Part shown: positions 54,301 through 63,722 of the stretch, one piece after another
Layout of the letters: the number at the start of each line of letters is the position of its first letter
Numbering within the stretch: position 1 is the first letter of the stretch
Assembly: GCA_033032865.1 (NCBI GenBank)
Contig: JAWHQI010000272.1
Coordinates: 3,038,001-3,102,000 of the forward strand
Direction of reading: 5' to 3'
Length of the DNA stretch: 64,000 nt
From: Dactylorhiza incarnata
Lineage: Eukaryota; Streptophyta; Magnoliopsida; Asparagales; Orchidaceae
The notes under the pieces: model-generated
Seen by the model: the letters and a program-made list of their open reading frames with translations, nothing else
The model's database searches: none
What the model was told of the DNA's origin: nothing
Program-made: the position numbers and the translations under genes

Positions 54301-57232
54301 TTAAGTAGGGAAAACTCCTTTAATATTACAAAATTGCCATTCCTTTTAATTTGAATTAAATCTTGTTTTCTTTACTTAATTTTTTCTAAAACCTGGGTTG
54401 TTGCACTTGCCATGAATATTCTACAAAGGTATGCAAATTTATATTAGTACTATATTTCAAAATATATTTTATTTTAATAAGGTCTTTTATTAAAAAACTC
54501 ATGTTATTTTCTTCAAATTAATAACTCTTCATATCAATTCGGAGAGTTTAAGTGAGCAGTTATCTAGTGGGACAAGATCAATATTTTACCCCCGTCATGA
54601 GTCAACTTTGGCTAATCACCAATAATGTGGCTATTTAAATAGATAACTTTTGTCAATTGCATCATCATGCATCTCTTGTATGGTTGGTGAATAATCGTTA
54701 TTCACATCCATCTTATGGTGCATGCCAACCCTATGTCTCTAGGCACTCTACTATTGAGGTCACTTAATTAAATTAGACCCAATATCGACATCTGGATATC
54801 ACATTTATCCCATCGCACCCCACCAAGATAGATTGATGCACCTTGCTTTGGCAAACTCACACTTCATCGATCAATGCAAGAAGAGTGTCATCCATCGGAA
54901 GACATTCAAACGCTTAATATTCTTTAAGGATTTTTTCATGAAATATGATTAACATTAATCGTGCATATGTTTATACCTTTTATACAAATAGATGATTACT
55001 ATTTAATCGTGCACTTATTTAAATTATTTAAATAAGACAATGAGAAATTACAACATTCACATTGCAGATACATCTCAGATATACATACAATCTACATCGA
55101 AATACAAGGTGTGCTGGCGGGGTTCCAAGGTGCTGCGCCCCTGTCGGGGTCTTAGGGACAGAGTCCCTAACGGGGTCCAAGGGGCAGCGCCCCAGGTGGT
55201 GGACTTGCTGACTGATTAGAGAGCGGGGTCAAGGGGCAGAGCCTTTACGGGGCACTTCGCAGAGCCTTTGCGGCGCGCGGGGCAGAGCCCCAACCATTTT
55301 TGAAAAATCACCACCATTTTCTCATAGAAAATTCATCAATGTTTGATGTTTCAGGATTAAATTTGTTGTTTCAGAACCATTATAATCATCAGATTTACAC
55401 ACATATATTTCAAATTCATCTTTCCTTAGACAGTGGGCAAGCTCGCCTATCTGTATAATAGTGAACGAAACTGTACATAGATAAACAATTTCTGTGAAAG
55501 GGTGCAATATAATTTCTGAATGAGTGGCTTCGCAACCTAACTCTGATATCACTGTTGGGTTTCATGGGCATTAAATGTGCATCGGAAATATAGGAAATCA
55601 TTGACAGGATCTATGTGAAACACAACAAATCAAGAAACGAAATTGTACCTACGCCAAAATCACATTTTGAGACGAATGACTGACGTTTAAGACCAAACGC
55701 AGAATAATCCGTCTCTAAAGGTATCCACACGAATGCCAAAAACACCTCGCATTCCGTTCAACGGGCTCAGGACTAGGAGATGATCGTCCATCTCTGTGCA
55801 AAATTCTAGTTCCGTTTTGCAGGGATGTTTTTCTTCTTTGCTTTACGACATTAGAAATTCCAAATCAGACATTGGTTCTTCAGGATAAGTTGTCATATTT
55901 ATAAGCATGAACCCATACGCAAAAATTAGGTCGGCACGCCCTCGACACATGGCCGTGTCTTTCGGGCGTGCCACCAAAAAGTCACATTCAGTCATGCAAA
56001 ACTGTCTCCTCGTGGCTCTGGGGTGTGTAACTGCCGACACTCCCTTGATACACACCCGTGTCCTTCAGGCGTGCCACTTCAAAAGTCACGCCTTTTGTCA
56101 CAGAACCGCCACCAACCGTTATTCTGCCATTTTTGGGTTGACACGCCCTTGGTACACGTGCGTGCACTGTGGGTTTTTTCTCTAATGGAAAATTTTCTGT
56201 CCGATGGATGTATATGGAGCATGGTGCGTTGGGGATAATTTTTTCTTCAAAAAATAATTTTGTTTGTTAAATTTTTTATTTTTTAAAGAAATAATTAACA
56301 GAATATTAGTCTATGTATTTTTACGGTCATTTTAAGTACTCATATGTATATGTTTTGGGATTAAAATGTGTAAAAATACAGTTGTAAATGTGTTTTTTAA
56401 ACTATTTTACAATTGTATTTTTTCGGCAAAAATAAGTGTAAAAATACAGTTCATTACAACCATAAATTACGTTACAACTGTAATTTTGCAAGAAAAAAGG
56501 TCCGCGCACCATGCTTATGGTGCGATGAGCGCACAGAAACCCCCCCTCTCTCTCTCTAATACGATATATCGTATATCTAATATACATGTTTAGAACTTGG
56601 TTTCATAAACTAACACGATCAATCTCTCTAATTTCCGCATTTTCTTATGTGCGACGCTATAGACTTGTATCACGTTGGCAGTAAGATTAATCCATTGACT
56701 ACTTCTAGATCACAAGATTCCTATAGTTTGTTGTCAACATATCTCCTGTAGATCTTCAAACTGCATTGTCAATCTTTTCGGTGGCAACGAATCCTTAAGA
56801 TTGAAATAAACTGGAGATCAATGTTGCTATTTTTTGTTCTGTACAGTTGTGAATAGAAATTTTATTTTACTGATAAAATTCTCTTGTTACGTTGCAATTG
56901 TAAATAGAATATATAATATATAGATGTAAAAGGGCAGCCCGGTGCACAAGGCCTCCCCACCTAGCGAGAATATATAATATTACTAATAAAATTTCTATTC
57001 ACGACTGTACAGAACAAAAAATAGCAACATTGATCTCCAGTTATAATATATAGATATAAATATATATATACATAAATATATACATATATATATTATGTAT
57101 ATTTTATCCCTTAACTTTGACATTAACATGTTTTAATCCATGTTATGTTCCAGACTAATTTTTGTGGCTGGGGAGCAGTTTCATCAGAGTCCATTGAAAA
57201 GGGTGATTTTGTGATAGAATATGTTGGAGAAG
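42342..57232 (+). CDS. ASHR3: ASHR3-like histone-lysine methyltransferase, partial gene (five internal exons)
   Basis: Five exons join in frame: 42342-42368, 42657-42774, 42921-43020, 44437-44530 and 57154-57232. All introns are GT-AG and every phase matches (0, 1, 2, 0, then 1 at the open end). The product reads from the linker after the PHD finger ([16 protein letters not shown]) through the AWS zinc cluster (CTNC...CRENCEC...[11 protein letters not shown]) into the start of SET ([23 protein letters not shown]). As I recall it, Arabidopsis ASHR3 (SDG4), a nuclear H3 lysine methyltransferase linked to stamen and root development, matches closely in this span. The first exons (PHD finger) and the catalytic remainder of SET are absent from the window. 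No stops occur in the joined exons, so the gene may be functional. The symbol is by similarity. Confidence 0.82.
42657..42774 (+). CDS. ASHR3: ASHR3-like exon (pre-AWS)
   Basis: It encodes [18 protein letters not shown], then a short variable part, then PASYIHIRR. The acceptor is ttcccag and the donor gtatcc. Using the alternative donor three bases earlier would lose the conserved second Arg, so 42774 is preferred. It ends in phase 1. Confidence 0.85.
42921..43020 (+). CDS. ASHR3: ASHR3-like exon (AWS, first half)
   Basis: It encodes the end of the RRN-YLVK motif and [19 protein letters not shown], then SSCRENCEC, the first five zinc-binding cysteines of the AWS domain. The acceptor is gtataag and the donor gtaaac. 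It ends in phase 2. Confidence 0.88.
44437..44530 (+). CDS. ASHR3: ASHR3-like exon (AWS, second half)
   Basis: It encodes [16 protein letters not shown], the remaining AWS cysteines, and [15 protein letters not shown]. Acceptor gcaacag and donor gtaatt border it. It ends in phase 0 and is followed by the 12.6 kb intron. Confidence 0.9.
44531..45836 (+). other. Intron sequence with a possible TRIM-like LTR remnant
   Basis: 44907-45349 starts tgttgggtgt and ends ttctttca, followed by tggtgtcagggc (45352-45363), two changes from the iMet primer-binding sequence. This may be a small plus-strand LTR element whose 3' part is lost at 45836. The remaining DNA shows nothing else. Confidence 0.35.
45837..49350 (-). 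repeat. 3' LTR of the intronic Ty3/gypsy element
   Basis: On the plus strand it starts tgtaacaccccaac and ends acagatgttaca. On the minus strand aggaggagagatt, a polypurine tract, precedes it (49351-49363). It holds a 1.04 kb MITE (47451-48491), so the original LTR was about 2.46 kb. Its 5' partner is not present. There is no gene in it. Confidence 0.75.
47451..48491. mobile_element. MITE with 9 bp target duplication
   Basis: The ends TGCGTTTGTTTGGTAGG and the complement of CATGTTCGTTTCGTAGG enclose 1.04 kb. CCCAAAGGG, itself a palindrome, flanks both sides (47442-47450 and 48492-48500). Nine bases would suit a Mutator-like element, although the terminal repeat also resembles some hAT MITEs. 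A GC-rich island with repeated ctcgccgccatcg lies at 48115-48300. Frames through it are compositional artefacts. Confidence 0.75.
49362..49778 (-). pseudogene. Gypsy integrase C-terminus and chromodomain-like region
   Basis: The minus-strand frame has [42 protein letters not shown] and [12 protein letters not shown] (the GPY/F module). It then has [21 protein letters not shown] and a [13 protein letters not shown] end, which matches the chromodomain-like tail of Tekay/Del-type chromoviruses. The tail guides integration to chromatin. This 138-codon piece is open, but the upstream integrase is in another frame. Confidence 0.82.
49996..50418 (-). pseudogene. Gypsy integrase catalytic core, frameshifted
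   Basis: [21 protein letters not shown] carries the first catalytic Asp and [14 protein letters not shown] the second. Just before the region with the catalytic Glu the frame breaks. A single missing base near 50105 explains it, and similarity continues in another frame. The zinc-binding HHCC part is just upstream, partly in the 50509-51201 frame. Confidence 0.82.
50509..51201 (-). pseudogene. Gypsy RNase H and integrase N-terminal domain
   Basis: This is 230 open codons. It starts [20 protein letters not shown] and continues through [28 protein letters not shown] (catalytic Asp) and [12 protein letters not shown]. After a linker it reaches [12 protein letters not shown] (the His pair of the HHCC zinc module). 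Homology continues to 50440 with the CETC pair in the next frame. Confidence 0.85.
51423..52206 (-). pseudogene. Gypsy reverse transcriptase, frameshifted
   Basis: 52206-51781 holds [59 protein letters not shown] and FSKLDLRSG. The frame shifts, and 51667-51460 has [23 protein letters not shown] with the YxDD-type motif (FIDD here), then [13 protein letters not shown]. About 220 bases (51202-51422) carry the thumb region in a degraded frame. Protease and gag are missing: coding stops near 52210, shortly before a solo LTR. Confidence 0.85.
52275..54405 (-). repeat. Solo LTR, Tekay-like gypsy family
   Basis: It starts tgtcacgacatgtctagaag and ends gggttgttgca. The perfect 5 bp duplication CTTGC is at 52270-52274 and 54406-54410. 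It is clearly related in order and sequence to the LTR at 57407-59482 (shared gcgcgcttcgg-type start, ggaacccagg-like middle, polyG and pyrimidine end). No internal sequence remains, which is the mark of LTR-LTR recombination. Frames at 53947-54275 are artefacts of its GC-rich end. Confidence 0.88.
54411..55540 (-). other. Probable internal part of a non-autonomous LTR element
   Basis: It contains a GC-rich cluster (about 55095-55290) with repeated ggggcagcgcccc and ggggcagagcc phrases, and AT-rich DNA elsewhere. A 76-codon minus-strand frame (55552-55322) begins at the primer-binding site and has no motif. 54411-55090 is not recognised; it may include the left LTR. Confidence 0.4.
55541..55552 (-). 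other. Primer-binding-like site
   Basis: The minus strand reads GTGATATCAGAG (TGGTATCAGAG with one change and a shift). It lies directly beside an LTR-like start TGTTGGGTTTC at 55553. Confidence 0.5.
55553..56739 (-). repeat. LTR-like sequence with a small MITE
   Basis: From tgttgggtttcatggg to ttgtcaaca it has TG..CA ends and adjoins the primer-binding-like site. Inside are two related cacgccc...gtgtc...gcgtgcca phrases (55930-56160) and a MITE (56216-56516). The paired LTR was not found, so the right limit is uncertain. Confidence 0.45.
56216..56516. mobile_element. Small MITE
   Basis: About 300 bp are bounded by ggagcatggtgcg and its near complement cgcaccatgctt. The AT-rich core holds inverted copies of aaaaatacagttgtaa. 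A target duplication was not resolved. Confidence 0.5.
56810..57041. repeat. 57 bp inverted repeat around an Au-SINE-like tail
   Basis: Arms 56810-56866 and 56985-57041 are near-perfect complements (actggagatcaatgttgc...aatagaaattttatt). The roughly 118 base loop contains the complement of an Au-SINE 3' end. The right arm ends 112 bases before the SET exon. Confidence 0.9.
56928..56967 (-). mobile_element. Au-like SINE 3' fragment
   Basis: aaagggcagcccggtgcac, followed by a degenerate aaggcctccc, is the complement of the conserved 3' end of the plant Au SINE. Only about 40 bases remain. Confidence 0.6.
57154..57232 (+). CDS. ASHR3: ASHR3-like exon (SET domain start)
   Basis: It encodes [19 protein letters not shown] and VIEYVGE, the N-terminal beta strands of the SET domain with the GWG S-adenosylmethionine-binding motif. 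The acceptor is atgttccag and the donor gtatgc. It ends in phase 1, so the next exon should begin with the rest of a Val codon. That exon is beyond the window. Confidence 0.9.
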
Positions 57233-57406
57233 GTATGCATTTTCTTTTATTTTTTAAATCTAAATTAGATATATGCTAATGAAACTCTTGGATTACCTTA
57301 GCCAGAAGGACATGCCATATTCCAAATGTTTTGGGTTGTTGGGTCCTTCATTCATTTTTTTTGTGCCGCATTTCTGGTTACTCTAGCTTAGTTAATCTAA
57401 ACTTTT

Positions 57407-59482
57407 TGTCACGACCCGTCTAAAAGCAAAAGACAGAGCGCGCTTCGGGCGGATTGTGATGCCACTGACATGAGTGGATGAAACATAATGTCTGTTAGGC
57501 GGGGCTGAATTAGCATTATTAGGTTTAATATAATTAATGTGAAGAAAAATATGTTTTATAAATATGCTGAAGCTTTAGAGTACAACAATGAAAAAGAAAA
57601 TACATGTGTTTATATAAAAACCCAGACTAAAAAAAATACTGATACTGAATCATGTAATGAAGACCTCAAAAGGGTGAACATGCAATAATATGAATTTTTA
57701 GTACAAAATTTATAGCCTAACAGTTGTCCATGAAACAAGAGAAAATGACTGAATGTAATCATTATATAACAGAAATACCGAAAAGAAAAGAAATAATACA
57801 TAGAACCTGATACAATAATAAAAATAAGAAAAACCTCCAGGAACCCAGGAACAGGGTGCAGAGCGGACTCAGGTACCAGGCGGCGCAGTCACAGATGCTA
57901 AGGCAAATTCGAAAGCAACACGGAAAAAGCCTCAGAACAATAATACAAGTAAAGTAAAATGAAGTACAACTAGCAGGAGATCAGAAAGAATACATGCACA
58001 ATTTCCAGGAACTACAAAGCTATCAAGATAGACAAGTAAAAGAGTCACGCGGAAGCAAACTGAATTATTAACCTACTCCGAAGTATACTATAAGCAGATT
58101 TTTGTAATAACATAAGTTGTAACAAATGAAAGTGTAGGTATTTTTGTTTGATGCACAAGATTCATGATCTAACATGTTCAAGTTCAGATTCAAGACTTAT
58201 CAGAGATTCAGGAGGTCAAACTTGTTATGACCGCTCTCTTGCTCCCGTTAAGGATTCTTGAGAGAACCTAAGTCAAGGAGTGCATCAATTAAACACTACC
58301 TTTTTATGTTTACTCACGTTATTAACGAAATAATTCATAATTTAGTGAATGAGACAAGTTATCATTTTGATGATTCAGGTGTCGAACAGTAAAATTTATG
58401 AACACAAGAAAAATGTAATAAGTTACGATCAAAAGATGCAAGCGAGAGGTTTCTCTACTTGCCTTAAGTAAGACTGAACCTGACAGTGGCGGCTAGGTGG
58501 CGCAGGCAAATTAACAATCTTAATTCAAACCCGATTAAGCACAAACATGGATGATAATTGATTTTAACAGAAAACCCTACATGAGCATGCGTAATTTAAA
58601 TCACAACAAATTAAACAAGTGCGAGTTAGCGAAAATTACCTCCCTCGAAGATGAGGAGAGAGGAAATTACACGTAGGAATAAAAAATTGGCGGCGCTTAA
58701 GGTTAGGGAAGCCCTAAATTGGAAGGGGCCTTTAGTGTTCCCGCCAATTAGGGCGACGAACGACGTCGGGGAGCACGAAAACCTAGAGATTGGACGATTA
58801 TAATGGGGGTGAAATTATGAATCACGGCATATACACAATTAGGGGCACAAAAATTTGCAAAGAAATTCAATTAAATCTGATTGAAAGAGGAAGAAAGAGA
58901 TACATACCCAAGGGAGTCCAATCTGGTCTCAAGGGGGCAAGAGAAGGAAAACCCTAGATGTCCCTCTTCGCAAAACTCGGCCAAAACGGGCACAAGGATG
59001 GCTGTCGGAGGAGGTGGTTGCGGCCGCCGGGCTTGAAGGGAGGGAATAAGCCGATGCCGGCCTTCAGAAATGAAGAGGAAGAGAGAAGAGGAAGGCGGCT
59101 TGCTGCAGCCGGCCCTTTCGAGGAGGTCGGAATTCCTCTTCGAAAGGAGAGGTGGGAGACGGCCAAAGCAGGAGATGCTGGCTTGGGTAAGAGAAAGGGC
59201 AGGAGGCGCCGGTGGGAGGAGGAACAGGAGCGGCAGGTGGCGGCGGCCCTACTCGCGGGAGATGGGATCGGCGCTGCGGCTTGCGGGAGACGGGATCGGG
59301 GCGGCTAGCGGGAGACGGGATCGGGGCGGCTACCGGGAGACGGGATTGGGGCAGCTAGCGGGAGACATGATCGGGGCGTTTAGCGAGAGACAGGATCGAA
59401 ATCCTTGGACCGTGAGGATTTAAATCAGGGGGGGGGGCTTGGGCTGCGGCTAGCAAATTCTTTTTTTTTATGAGTTGTTACA
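57407..59482 (-). repeat. 3' LTR of the chromovirus (2.08 kb)
   Basis: It starts tgtcacgacccgtctaaaag and ends tatgagttgttaca. On the minus strand gtggagaagaa (59483-59493) is the polypurine tract. The GC-rich part near 59000-59400 has five or so tandem agcgggagacgggatcggggcggct units. It is the same family as the solo LTR at 52275. Confidence 0.85.
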
Positions 59483-59606
59483 TTCTTCTCCACTTAGGAA
59501 GTTTCGTCCCGAAACTTTTGAGGATTTTCTGTATGGGGTCTCTTATGGGGAAGATTCAAATGTCATTCATTCCAACAGAATTTTTAAACAAAGGCATGGA
59601 AGCTAA

Positions 59607-60053
59607 TTATGAACATACAAAATGAGAAGAGAACAAGTTCAGAGGCTTACCAAGATCAAGAGAATAGATGCGGATATTTGCTACGCATGTCAGATTCAAG
59701 TTCCCTGGTGTACTCCTCAAACTTGCCATTGGAATGGTTCTTTTTTGAAGCTTGCGTTCTTGATACTCCACGATCTTTGCAGGCTCGACCGGATACGAAA
59801 GATTGGCTTCAGGAACCACATGAATTTATTCAATGATGCGGTTATGATCATGAATGTACTTCCGCAGTTGGCTGACATGGAAAAAATTGTGAACACCAGC
59901 AAAAGAAGCAGGTAACTCAATGCAATTAGCAGAATCCCCAACACGCTCTGAGATAGAATACGGTCCCATGATACTCGGGCTAAGCTTGCGATGACGACCG
60001 AACCGTTTCACCCCGGGAGAAGGGGAAACCTTCAGGAACACTTGATCACCCAC
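59607..60053 (-). pseudogene. Chromovirus integrase C-terminus and chromodomain
   Basis: 60053-59826 gives MGDQVFLKVSPSPGVKRFGR, LSPSIMGPYSISERVGD and NFFHVSQLRKYIHDH (GPY/F module). A stop or shift follows. 59819-59700 gives VEPAKIVEYQERKLQKRTIPM, then after another shift the end (ELESDMRSKYPHLF) is in a different frame. The catalytic integrase core should lie between this and RNase H, but only about 180 bases (60054-60229) separate them. Confidence 0.8.
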
Positions 60054-60229
60054 ACCAAATTCTAATGGACGACGGCACAGGTTTGCATACTTTCTCTACC
60101 TCTCGATAGCACGACTGAGCTAAAGTCGAGTCTTCTTTATGGCTTGTTCCATTTCCTTGAGCGGGATTCATGAGCTTCACGACATATAACATTAAGTAAT
60201 TCAGGAACACCGGGGATGCAAAGACGGCC

Positions 60230-61339
60230 TCAGAAATGCAAAACATCATTAGAGATAGAGAAATTCGGAAGAGACTGAAGTTCAACCCTTCGGCGAATGC
60301 GCTGGAGAACGGGGTCAGAAGGCTGCAAATCTTTCACCTGCTCCACCCATGATTGACCAAAAAGTTTATCTTGACCTTCTGGTGAGATGGATATGTCCAT
60401 CCGCTCGAGGTCACCAATCAGAGCTGCAAGAGTAGTTGACATGGGTGCACAAGAGGGAGCGGATACATGACGACTCAACGCATCATCTACCGTATTGGTC
60501 TTGCCGGGAACATAAGTAAGCTCCAAATCGTAGTCCGCTACAAATTCGATCCACCGCCTCTGACGAAGATTTAGATCTTTCTGATCAAATATATACTTCA
60601 GGCTCTGATGATCAGTAAATAAGTGACACTTCACACCATAGAGATAATGTCGCCAAAGTTTCAAAGCAAACACCACTGCAGCGAACTCCAGATCATGAGT
60701 AGGGTAGTTGCGCTCGTGAGTCTTCAACTGCCTTGACCTATAAGCGATAACACGGTTATCCTGCATCAAGACACACCCCAACCCAACTTCGGAAGCGTTA
60801 GTAAAAACTGAAAAGTCTGCCTCCTCGGAAGGAAGGGCTAAAACTGGCGCCGAACACAGATGTTGCTTCAATTCCAAGAAGGCTTGCTCACACTGATCTG
60901 ACCACTCGAATCTAGCATGCTTTTGAGTTAGCTTTGTCAGCGGAGCAACAAGAGAGGAGAAACCCTTGACGAAACGTCGATAGTAGCTAGCAAGCCCAAG
61001 GAAACTGCGAATCTCAGAAGAGATAGATGGTCGCTTCCAGTCCATAACAACTGAAATCTTGGCAGGATCAATGGAGAGTCCATCTCCAAAAAGAACATGC
61101 CCCAAGAAAACAACACGATCCAACCAGAACTCACATTTTGCCTGCTTGGCATAGAGTTGATGCTGACGAAGTGTGGAGTGAGTGAGTCTAAGATGTGCTG
61201 CATGATCCTCATGAGTCTTGGAATAGACCAGAATATCATCAATGAACACGATGATGAATTTATCCAGGTACTCGCAGAAGACACGGTTCATCATGTCCAT
61301 AAAAGCAGATGGTGGGTTGGTCAAACCAAAAGACATCAC
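60230..61339 (-). CDS. Chromovirus RT palm/thumb and RNase H
   Basis: This is an open frame of 369 codons. Residues include [36 protein letters not shown] (catalytic Asp pair), [37 protein letters not shown], a [14 protein letters not shown]ase H start (Asp to Asn at the first catalytic position), [11 protein letters not shown] and [13 protein letters not shown]. The frame ends in the spacer where integrase should start. Mutation of the first RNase H Asp suggests loss of activity. Confidence 0.88.
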   Translation of the reverse strand: MMSFGLTNPPSAFMDMMNRVFCEYLDKFIIVFIDDILVYSKTHEDHAAHLRLTHSTLRQHQLYAKQAKCEFWLDRVVFLGHVLFGDGLSIDPAKISVVMDWKRPSISSEIRSFLGLASYYRRFVKGFSSLVAPLTKLTQKHARFEWSDQCEQAFLELKQHLCSAPVLALPSEEADFSVFTNASEVGLGCVLMQDNRVIAYRSRQLKTHERNYPTHDLEFAAVVFALKLWRHYLYGVKCHLFTDHQSLKYIFDQKDLNLRQRRWIEFVADYDLELTYVPGKTNTVDDALSRHVSAPSCAPMSTTLAALIGDLERMDISISPEGQDKLFGQSWVEQVKDLQPSDPVLQRIRRRVELQSLPNFSISNDVLHF

Positions 61340-61366
61340 TAAGAATTCAAAATTACCATACCGAGT

Positions 61367-61987
61367 TCAGAAGGCAGTCCTGGGGATGTTGGATTCCTTG
61401 ATCTTCAGCTGATGGTAACCTGATCTGAGATCTATCTTGGAAAAGACTGTTCTACCTTTGAGCTGATACTTATTCTTCACGGCCACCTTGTTCAGGTCCC
61501 GATAATCAATACAAAGCCTCATGGAGCCGTCCTTCTTTTTCACGAAGAGGACACGGGCTCCCCAAGGTGAAGAGCTAGGACGAATGTACCCACGTTCAAG
61601 CAATTCATCAAACTGCGATCTATGCTCCTCTGGCTCGCGCAGGGCCATACGGTACAGGGCTTTAGATATAGGTCGCGTTCCAGGCTCTAAGTCAATAGAG
61701 AACTCCACATCTCGACCAGGAGGCATCCCATGCAATTCGGTAGGAAAGACGTCAGGAAATTCAGAAGCAACAAGTATGGATTCAAGTGAAGGAGAGACAG
61801 AATCTGAATGCGCAACATACACAAAACAAGCAGAACATCCTTGACTAAGATGGCGAGTGGTGCGTACAACAAAAATTACCTTCATGTGACTGCGGGTCTG
61901 AACATGAACGCTGAAGTCCTTGCCATCGATGTTGAGATTGACCCTCTTTGCCACGCAGTCCAGCTTTCCTCTATACTCGACCACCAA
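61367..61987 (-). pseudogene. Chromovirus RT fingers region
   Basis: The frame has [25 protein letters not shown]-like [49 protein letters not shown], then a short deletion, then [16 protein letters not shown]. It lacks the usual [13 protein letters not shown] stretch between. A frame change near 61350 separates it from the palm part. Confidence 0.85.
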
Positions 61988-62375
61988 TTCATACCCAAGA
62001 TTACATCGAACCAGACATCTCCAGAACTATGAGATCCGCTGAGACTTGCAATTCGCCAAGCATGATCGGACAATTGGGAATGCCAAAACTTGAAAGATGC
62101 AGATGACCAGGCACAAAGATCTCATAAGGGACCTCAAATGGTGAAGTAGGCCAACAATAAAGATCCACAATATGACGAGCAATGAACGAATGAGATGCAC
62201 CAGAATCCAGCTTTGGGCTTGAGGCTTTGATCTTGGGAAGGAGCACCTTTGCGCTTGTGATCAGCCGCGGTAGCATTGCCAGATCTATGCTGGACCTTTT
62301 TAGTAGAACGCTCCAGCTCGATAACCTCCACCTGTAACGCAGCTTCCACAGTCTTGGCGAAGGTAGTGGCGCCAC
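61988..62375 (-). pseudogene. Chromovirus protease region
   Basis: LDSGASHSFIARHIV contains the catalytic DSGA of the retropepsin near 62205. After a shift, [13 protein letters not shown] is the conserved C-terminal flap part. The usual LGMDWL reads LGMNWW. This links gag (right) to RT (left). Confidence 0.8.
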
Positions 62376-62381
62376 GAGCCA

Positions 62382-63111
62382 CTACATGCCGACAGAAATC
62401 TTAACTCCCTTCACGAAACGACTGATCTTCTTGGACTCGTCTAGGACCAACTTCGCGGCAAGGAGGGACATGAGGGAAAACTCTTTCTCATACTCTGTCG
62501 TTGATCTGTCTGGCTGCTGGAGGGACAAGAATTTCTCAGCTAGCCGAGCACGCTCCTCAGAAGAAAGAAACTTCTCCACAATAGCTCCCTTAAATTGATC
62601 CCAGGTTATGGTGGCAGAGTTGGGAAGATTGTGGCGCTGAAGCCACCAGGTGTACGGATCCTCGGTCAGATGGTAAGCAGCAAGAAGAACTTTCTGGACA
62701 TCCGGAATCCCAGCGTACTCGAAGTGCTTCTCCATCTGGACGAGCCACTTAGAAATGACAATGCAGTCATGATTGCCATCATAAGATGACGACTTTAACC
62801 TTTTGAACGCCAAAGTGTCTGTCATCGCCACCGGAGGAACAATCAGACTGGACGCGAGCGGGGTCACCAAGTCGACGGCAGGCGAGTTGGTACCAGGATC
62901 AGAAGCAGGGGTGACTCTAGGAGTGGCAGCAGTAACAATAGCTCCAGCTGTCCTAGTGCCGGATCCAGAGGCTGGATTAGAAGTTTGGCGATCCTCCTCT
63001 AGGCGACTGAGGCGATCCAGAATCTGCTGGAAAAAGCTGAGCCGTGACATTACCAGATGTTTCACCCGCAGGAGGGGAGGTCTTGTTGCGTTGCGGCCGC
63101 TTTGGAGCCAT
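62382..63111 (-). pseudogene. Chromovirus gag
   Basis: ATG at 63111 (MAPKRPQRNKT) opens the protein. A one-base shift near 63050 moves it to the frame 63065-62382: FQQILDRLSRLEED, a Pro/Thr linker, FKRLKSSSYDGNHD, WLVQMEKHFEYAGIPDVQKV, ITWDQFKGAIVEKFLSSEER, FLSLQQPDRSTTEYEKEFSLM. This is the standard gag core. The frame ends before the zinc knuckle, which I could not find intact. Confidence 0.82.
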
Positions 63112-63175
63112 ATAGAAGGAGATACAAGAAATTCAGGTAAGAATCGATAATCAACGGAATAGGAAGGATTGAGAT

Positions 63176-63712
63176 CTGAGGTTCTAACACTTTCGTACTG
63201 TCGGATACATAAATCATGTTATAATTACATCATTTTCATTGGACAATTGCTAGTAATGATCATGCAAATGCAACGATGAAATCATGTTAAGTTGTAAACA
63301 TTTAATAAATTCATGTGTGTACAATCATTATCTGTTGTTCTTAGCTTGACACTTTTGCAAATGAGTTATGCTATGCATGATTTGTCACTGTGTCTAAAAT
63401 GCATTCCTAATGATGTTCATGGATGGATACACACACCATGTTAAGCGCCCATATCGCTTAACATGTCATGCATATTATGCCACTAATGTCATCATAATTG
63501 AAAATATTGAAATTGCCCATAACTATTTAATATTTGCAAGCGGCGTATAGTGGAAATGAGAAAAACTGTCTCGATTAATTCATCTCAAAGGACCCTTACT
63601 CATATATATACATGAGGAGGGAAAAACCCTAAAAACAGGAGAAAGACTAAAATACCCTTAATCGGGATAAAAACACAAAATAGAGGAACGACTTGAAATA
63701 ATATGAATTGCA
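63176..63712 (-). repeat. 3' LTR of a Ty1/copia element
   Basis: On the minus strand it begins TGCAATTCATATTATTTC and ends GTGTTAGAACCTCA. A minus-strand TATA-like stretch (TATATATATGAG) is near 63600. The polypurine tract (TGAGGGGGAGAGT) is at about 63713-63725, overlapping the pol stop. It interrupts the chromovirus 5' to its gag. Confidence 0.7.
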
Positions 63713-63722
63713 ACTCTCCCCC

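Larger units (their letters stand above)
57407..63175 (-). mobile_element. Ty3/gypsy chromovirus (Tekay/Del-like), 3' LTR to gag
   Basis: Order on the minus strand: gag start at 63111, protease, RT, RNase H, integrase C-terminus with chromodomain, PPT and 3' LTR. The 5' LTR and primer site are missing because a copia LTR begins at 63176. The integrase catalytic core is also missing. It lies in the intron after the SET exon. Confidence 0.85.

Noticed and set aside
61521..63150. Plus-strand frames of 60-115 codons
   Set aside because: They are antisense shadows of the chromovirus gag and RT.
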